Assembly: GCA_964364175.1 (NCBI GenBank)
Contig: CAYILR010000065.1
Coordinates: 1-14,328 of the forward strand
Length of the DNA stretch: 14,328 nucleotides
Source: CAYILR01 sp964364175
Lineage (GTDB): Bacteria; Bdellovibrionota; UBA1018
Direction: 5' to 3'
Each line of letters starts with the position of its first letter. Position 1 is the first letter of the stretch. Positions 12,337-14,328 of the stretch are shown in pieces. The notes under the pieces were generated by a model, which saw only the letters and a list, made by a program, of their open reading frames with translations, made no database searches and was not told where the DNA came from. Made by a program: the position numbers and the translations under genes.

Positions 12337-13041
12337 GTGAAGCTCAAAACAGCGGGACTTAAGAAATTTGACCTGATTTTTGCCGCAGTTCCCGCTGTTC
12401 TCTGGCCCGTGGGGGTACATCTCCGAAAAATCTGGATCACTCCCTATTGCGGCTCCAATACTGCGCTATGCGCACCAGACCATATTCCCTGGCCAGATTC
12501 GCTGACGTGGACGTTTCTCTGGGTGCCAGCCGATCTCTTGTCTTTTGTAACCCAAGACAGCGCTGCCGCCTGGGCACTTCTGATTCCATCGCTCTGGATA
12601 CTGAAACAAAATCAGTGGTCGTGGAAATCCAGTCAGCAGTGGATTGGAATGAACTTCGTCGCACTTCTTCAAACTACTCTTTGGAACGGAACCTTTACCG
12701 AAATGGCCCGCCTCCTGGTTCAACGCCCTCGACCGTTTGTTTATAAAAATCCAGCCACTTACGGGCTGGACCCTTCCAACTACACTTCGTTTTACTCAGG
12801 ACACACGAGCTTCACGGCAGCGGCTGCTACTTTTTGTATACTCGTTCTATTCAATCAGCGCGTGTCCAAAAAATGGTTTTGGATAGGAGCAGTGGGGGCC
12901 ATCAGTCTTTGTATCCTGACAGCTGCATTTCGCGTCGCATCCGAGCGACATTTTTTAACGGACACATTTTGTGGAATGCTCGCCGGATGCCTAGTCAGTT
13001 GGGGGGTTTTCTCCATCCAGAGTAAATCTATTTTAAAATAG
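12337..13041 (+). CDS. PAP2-superfamily membrane phosphatase
   Basis: A 234-residue membrane protein with about six hydrophobic segments. It holds the three PAP2 motifs: RLLVQRPRP (residues 125-133; Arg125 stands where the first motif usually has Lys, Arg132-Pro133 kept), SGH (154-156) and R-x5-H-x3-D (Arg199, His205, Asp209). Such enzymes dephosphorylate lipid phosphates such as phosphatidic acid or undecaprenyl pyrophosphate on the outer face of the inner membrane. The start is unsure: GTG 12337 is the only in-frame start after a stop, but the AGGAG sequence overlaps it instead of preceding it. Leaderless or unusual initiation is possible. It converges on the lipoprotein gene at the 13019 palindrome. 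Confidence 0.88.
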   Translation: MKLKTAGLKKFDLIFAAVPAVLWPVGVHLRKIWITPYCGSNTALCAPDHIPWPDSLTWTFLWVPADLLSFVTQDSAAAWALLIPSLWILKQNQWSWKSSQQWIGMNFVALLQTTLWNGTFTEMARLLVQRPRPFVYKNPATYGLDPSNYTSFYSGHTSFTAAAATFCILVLFNQRVSKKWFWIGAVGAISLCILTAAFRVASERHFLTDTFCGMLAGCLVSWGVFSIQSKSILK

Positions 13042-13050
13042 ATTTACTCT
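13019..13050. terminator. Perfect 32-bp palindrome containing both converging stop codons
   Basis: The half AGAGTAAATCTATTTT is followed directly by its exact reverse complement. The PAP2 gene's TAG (13039-13041) and the lipoprotein gene's TAA (13046-13044) both lie inside it. The run TTTTAAAA at the centre gives a stem with A and T runs readable in both directions, so a bidirectional terminator is likely. Confidence 0.65.
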
Positions 13051-14213
13051 TCTTCGTAGGCAACCAGTGACGAATTTCCAGCAGACTCAGCTCCCTCATA
13101 GCCACGAGTTTCACCAGGTACAATTGAAACAGAAGAGAACGTACCTGCACCTACCCCCGTTGCGCCATTGGCATACCCTTGCGTAATGACGGGTCTCATC
13201 GCAACTCCCCCATTGTAAGGTCCCATCGAAATATTGCAGCCGGTCCCAGCACTGCTGCAGACTGACACAAAAGAAACTAAGCTGGTTGCTGGCGAAGTGT
13301 ATGCAGTCAGGTCGGTGTTGGCAGCCGGTGTGTGGGAATAGAGTTTGATCGTAGTTTTTTTGCCTTTCTTAAACCAGCTTGCTTCAAACAAATCTCCTGC
13401 ATCACTTCGAATCATACCGAGATAGGGCAAGCATACCGTCGCAGGAGTGGTTACCAGATTACAACGTTGCCAACGACCGCGGATTTTTTGTGGAACAGTG
13501 GCCGCGTCGTCAGCTCCAACCGCTGTGGTCTGTTGAGTCATGTAGAAATTGCTGTTGGCAGTGGTACCAGAATAATCAGCTCCAAAAAAATAATTTCTCG
13601 TAATAGCACCTATCGATAACGTAAAGGTAACTGCACGCGTCGTGTTGGTGGGATCATAAAACGTGATTTGTGTATTCCCTGTGCGAACCCAGTCAGGATA
13701 GTAGTCACAACTGACGACTTCCCAGCGAGTATTTGTGCTGGAATATTCATATAAACATAGATTGCTAGAAACGTAGGCTCTCTGTCCATCGACAGGAGAC
13801 GAAGGAAGCGAAACCGTATTGCTCACTTTAAATGTAGTCCATTGACCTGCGTTAGAAGATCCGGTGCTCATTAAGTACTGACCTGCGGAACTTCCAACAG
13901 CCAGTCTGCTTACAGCTATGTTGGCCGTCAGTCCATCGACATACTGCTTTGTGGCAGCATGCAAGGCCGATGTTGGATCCGCTGCAAGGGTGAGAGTTCC
14001 AGACAAAGTGCCACCCGCAAGTGGCAAATAGGCTTGGCTCAATTTTTCTGGGGTAACTGCGGCATTAGCCAAACTAGATGTTGTGACGCTCGCGGGAGCT
14101 GGGCTGCTGATAGCCAGCGGGTCATCTGGAGCGTTATCATCTATTGCAGGACGGCATGCCCCCAGAGCGAGCGGTGCTAAAATTAGCAAAATGCGTAAAT
14201 ACATATACTTCAT
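13044..14213 (-). CDS. Lipoprotein with phage tail-fibre-like motif
   Basis: A 389-residue lipoprotein: signal peptide 1-19 with lipobox ALGAC (Cys20), then a low-complexity Pro/Ser/Thr linker (21-60). Residues 63-93 contain LPLAGGTLSGTLTLAADP followed by TSALHAATKQYVDGL, a motif common in phage tail fibres and in trimeric fibre proteins of predatory bacteria. The rest (about 105-389) is rich in Ser, Thr, Gly and beta-strand patterns, with eight Cys besides Cys20, suggesting a disulfide-bonded globular tip. ATG 14213 was chosen to place the signal peptide. A longer frame to 14300 runs through the repeats and is not supported. Only a weak AGG lies upstream. It likely forms an adhesin-like surface fibre; the ligand is unknown. 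Confidence 0.7.
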   Translation of the reverse strand: MKYMYLRILLILAPLALGACRPAIDDNAPDDPLAISSPAPASVTTSSLANAAVTPEKLSQAYLPLAGGTLSGTLTLAADPTSALHAATKQYVDGLTANIAVSRLAVGSSAGQYLMSTGSSNAGQWTTFKVSNTVSLPSSPVDGQRAYVSSNLCLYEYSSTNTRWEVVSCDYYPDWVRTGNTQITFYDPTNTTRAVTFTLSIGAITRNYFFGADYSGTTANSNFYMTQQTTAVGADDAATVPQKIRGRWQRCNLVTTPATVCLPYLGMIRSDAGDLFEASWFKKGKKTTIKLYSHTPAANTDLTAYTSPATSLVSFVSVCSSAGTGCNISMGPYNGGVAMRPVITQGYANGATGVGAGTFSSVSIVPGETRGYEGAESAGNSSLVAYEEE

Positions 14214-14221
14214 ATAAAAAC

Positions 14222-14325
14222 CTGTGCCCCGGAGAGGATGAGCGTCAAAGTTGCCTTTTCTGCCTTTCCTAATCTGTGCCCCGGAGAGGATGAGCGTCAA
14301 AGTTGCCTTTTCCGCCTTTCCTAAT
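14222..14325. repeat. 52-bp tandem duplication upstream of the fibre-like lipoprotein
   Basis: Copies at 14222-14273 and 14274-14325 are identical except for one T/C change, starting CTGTGCCCCGGAGAGG and ending CTTTCCTAAT. The first copy ends 9 bases from the lipoprotein ATG, so the promoter is probably in or beyond the repeat. A 52-bp period is close to five helical turns, so a duplicated protein-binding site would keep its face. Confidence 0.9.
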
Positions 14326-14328
14326 ATC

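Overview
The window reads as chromosomal DNA of a Gram-negative bacterium. It carries lipoproteins with clear lipoboxes, an outer-membrane beta-barrel protein ending in Phe, Sec signal peptides ending in AxA, and an NtrC-type sigma-54 promoter. Base composition looks moderate. An orphan FliG C-terminal-domain protein, a lipoprotein with a phage tail-fibre motif and many short secreted or unrecognised proteins suggest the Bdellovibrionota or a neighbouring 'deltaproteobacterial' lineage. That placement is inference from gene content; no rRNA or marker gene is present.

Left end (1-1018): gene-poor, accessory-looking DNA. An 86-residue protein (68-328, minus) lies behind a full-consensus sigma-54 promoter (387-403). 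A 53-residue candidate gene follows, then two blocks of direct repeats: 798-840, resembling insertion-sequence ends, and three GTAGTCA units at exactly 11-bp pitch at 867-895. These sit beside the 3' end of a tRNA-Pro(UGG) gene (1019-1096, minus), the usual integration target for tyrosine recombinases, so this may be the edge or scar of an integrative element.

1100-4388 (mostly minus): a small helical protein overlaps a secreted FecR-domain protein that ends 3 nt before the tRNA. A divergent small gene (2283-2531) then converges on a tightly coupled operon read eamA-type transporter, RDD membrane protein, FliG C-terminal-domain protein.

4421-10660 (plus): a divergent control region with a palindrome and a 12-bp tandem repeat precedes a three-gene envelope operon: a periplasmic TPR/TatT-like protein, an outer-membrane barrel and a lipoprotein of unknown function. 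A CHR-family (chromate-type) transporter with a non-standard start region follows, overlapping by ATGA a polytopic membrane protein that resembles GT-C glycosyltransferases.

10661-11716: a gene-poor stretch with two large imperfect palindromes. The second is a 28-bp stem closing over three small hairpins, a cloverleaf layout. Next come a scrap of peroxiredoxin-like 3' end and a DUF4258/DUF2283 pair that looks like a toxin-antitoxin module. The pair lies between the scrap and the intact peroxiredoxin 3' end, as in an islet inserted at a gene end.

11717-14328: a 2-Cys peroxiredoxin (minus), a divergent PAP2 phosphatase (plus), a perfect 32-bp palindrome that contains the stop codons of two converging genes, and a lipoprotein with a tail-fibre-like motif, preceded by a 52-bp tandem duplication.
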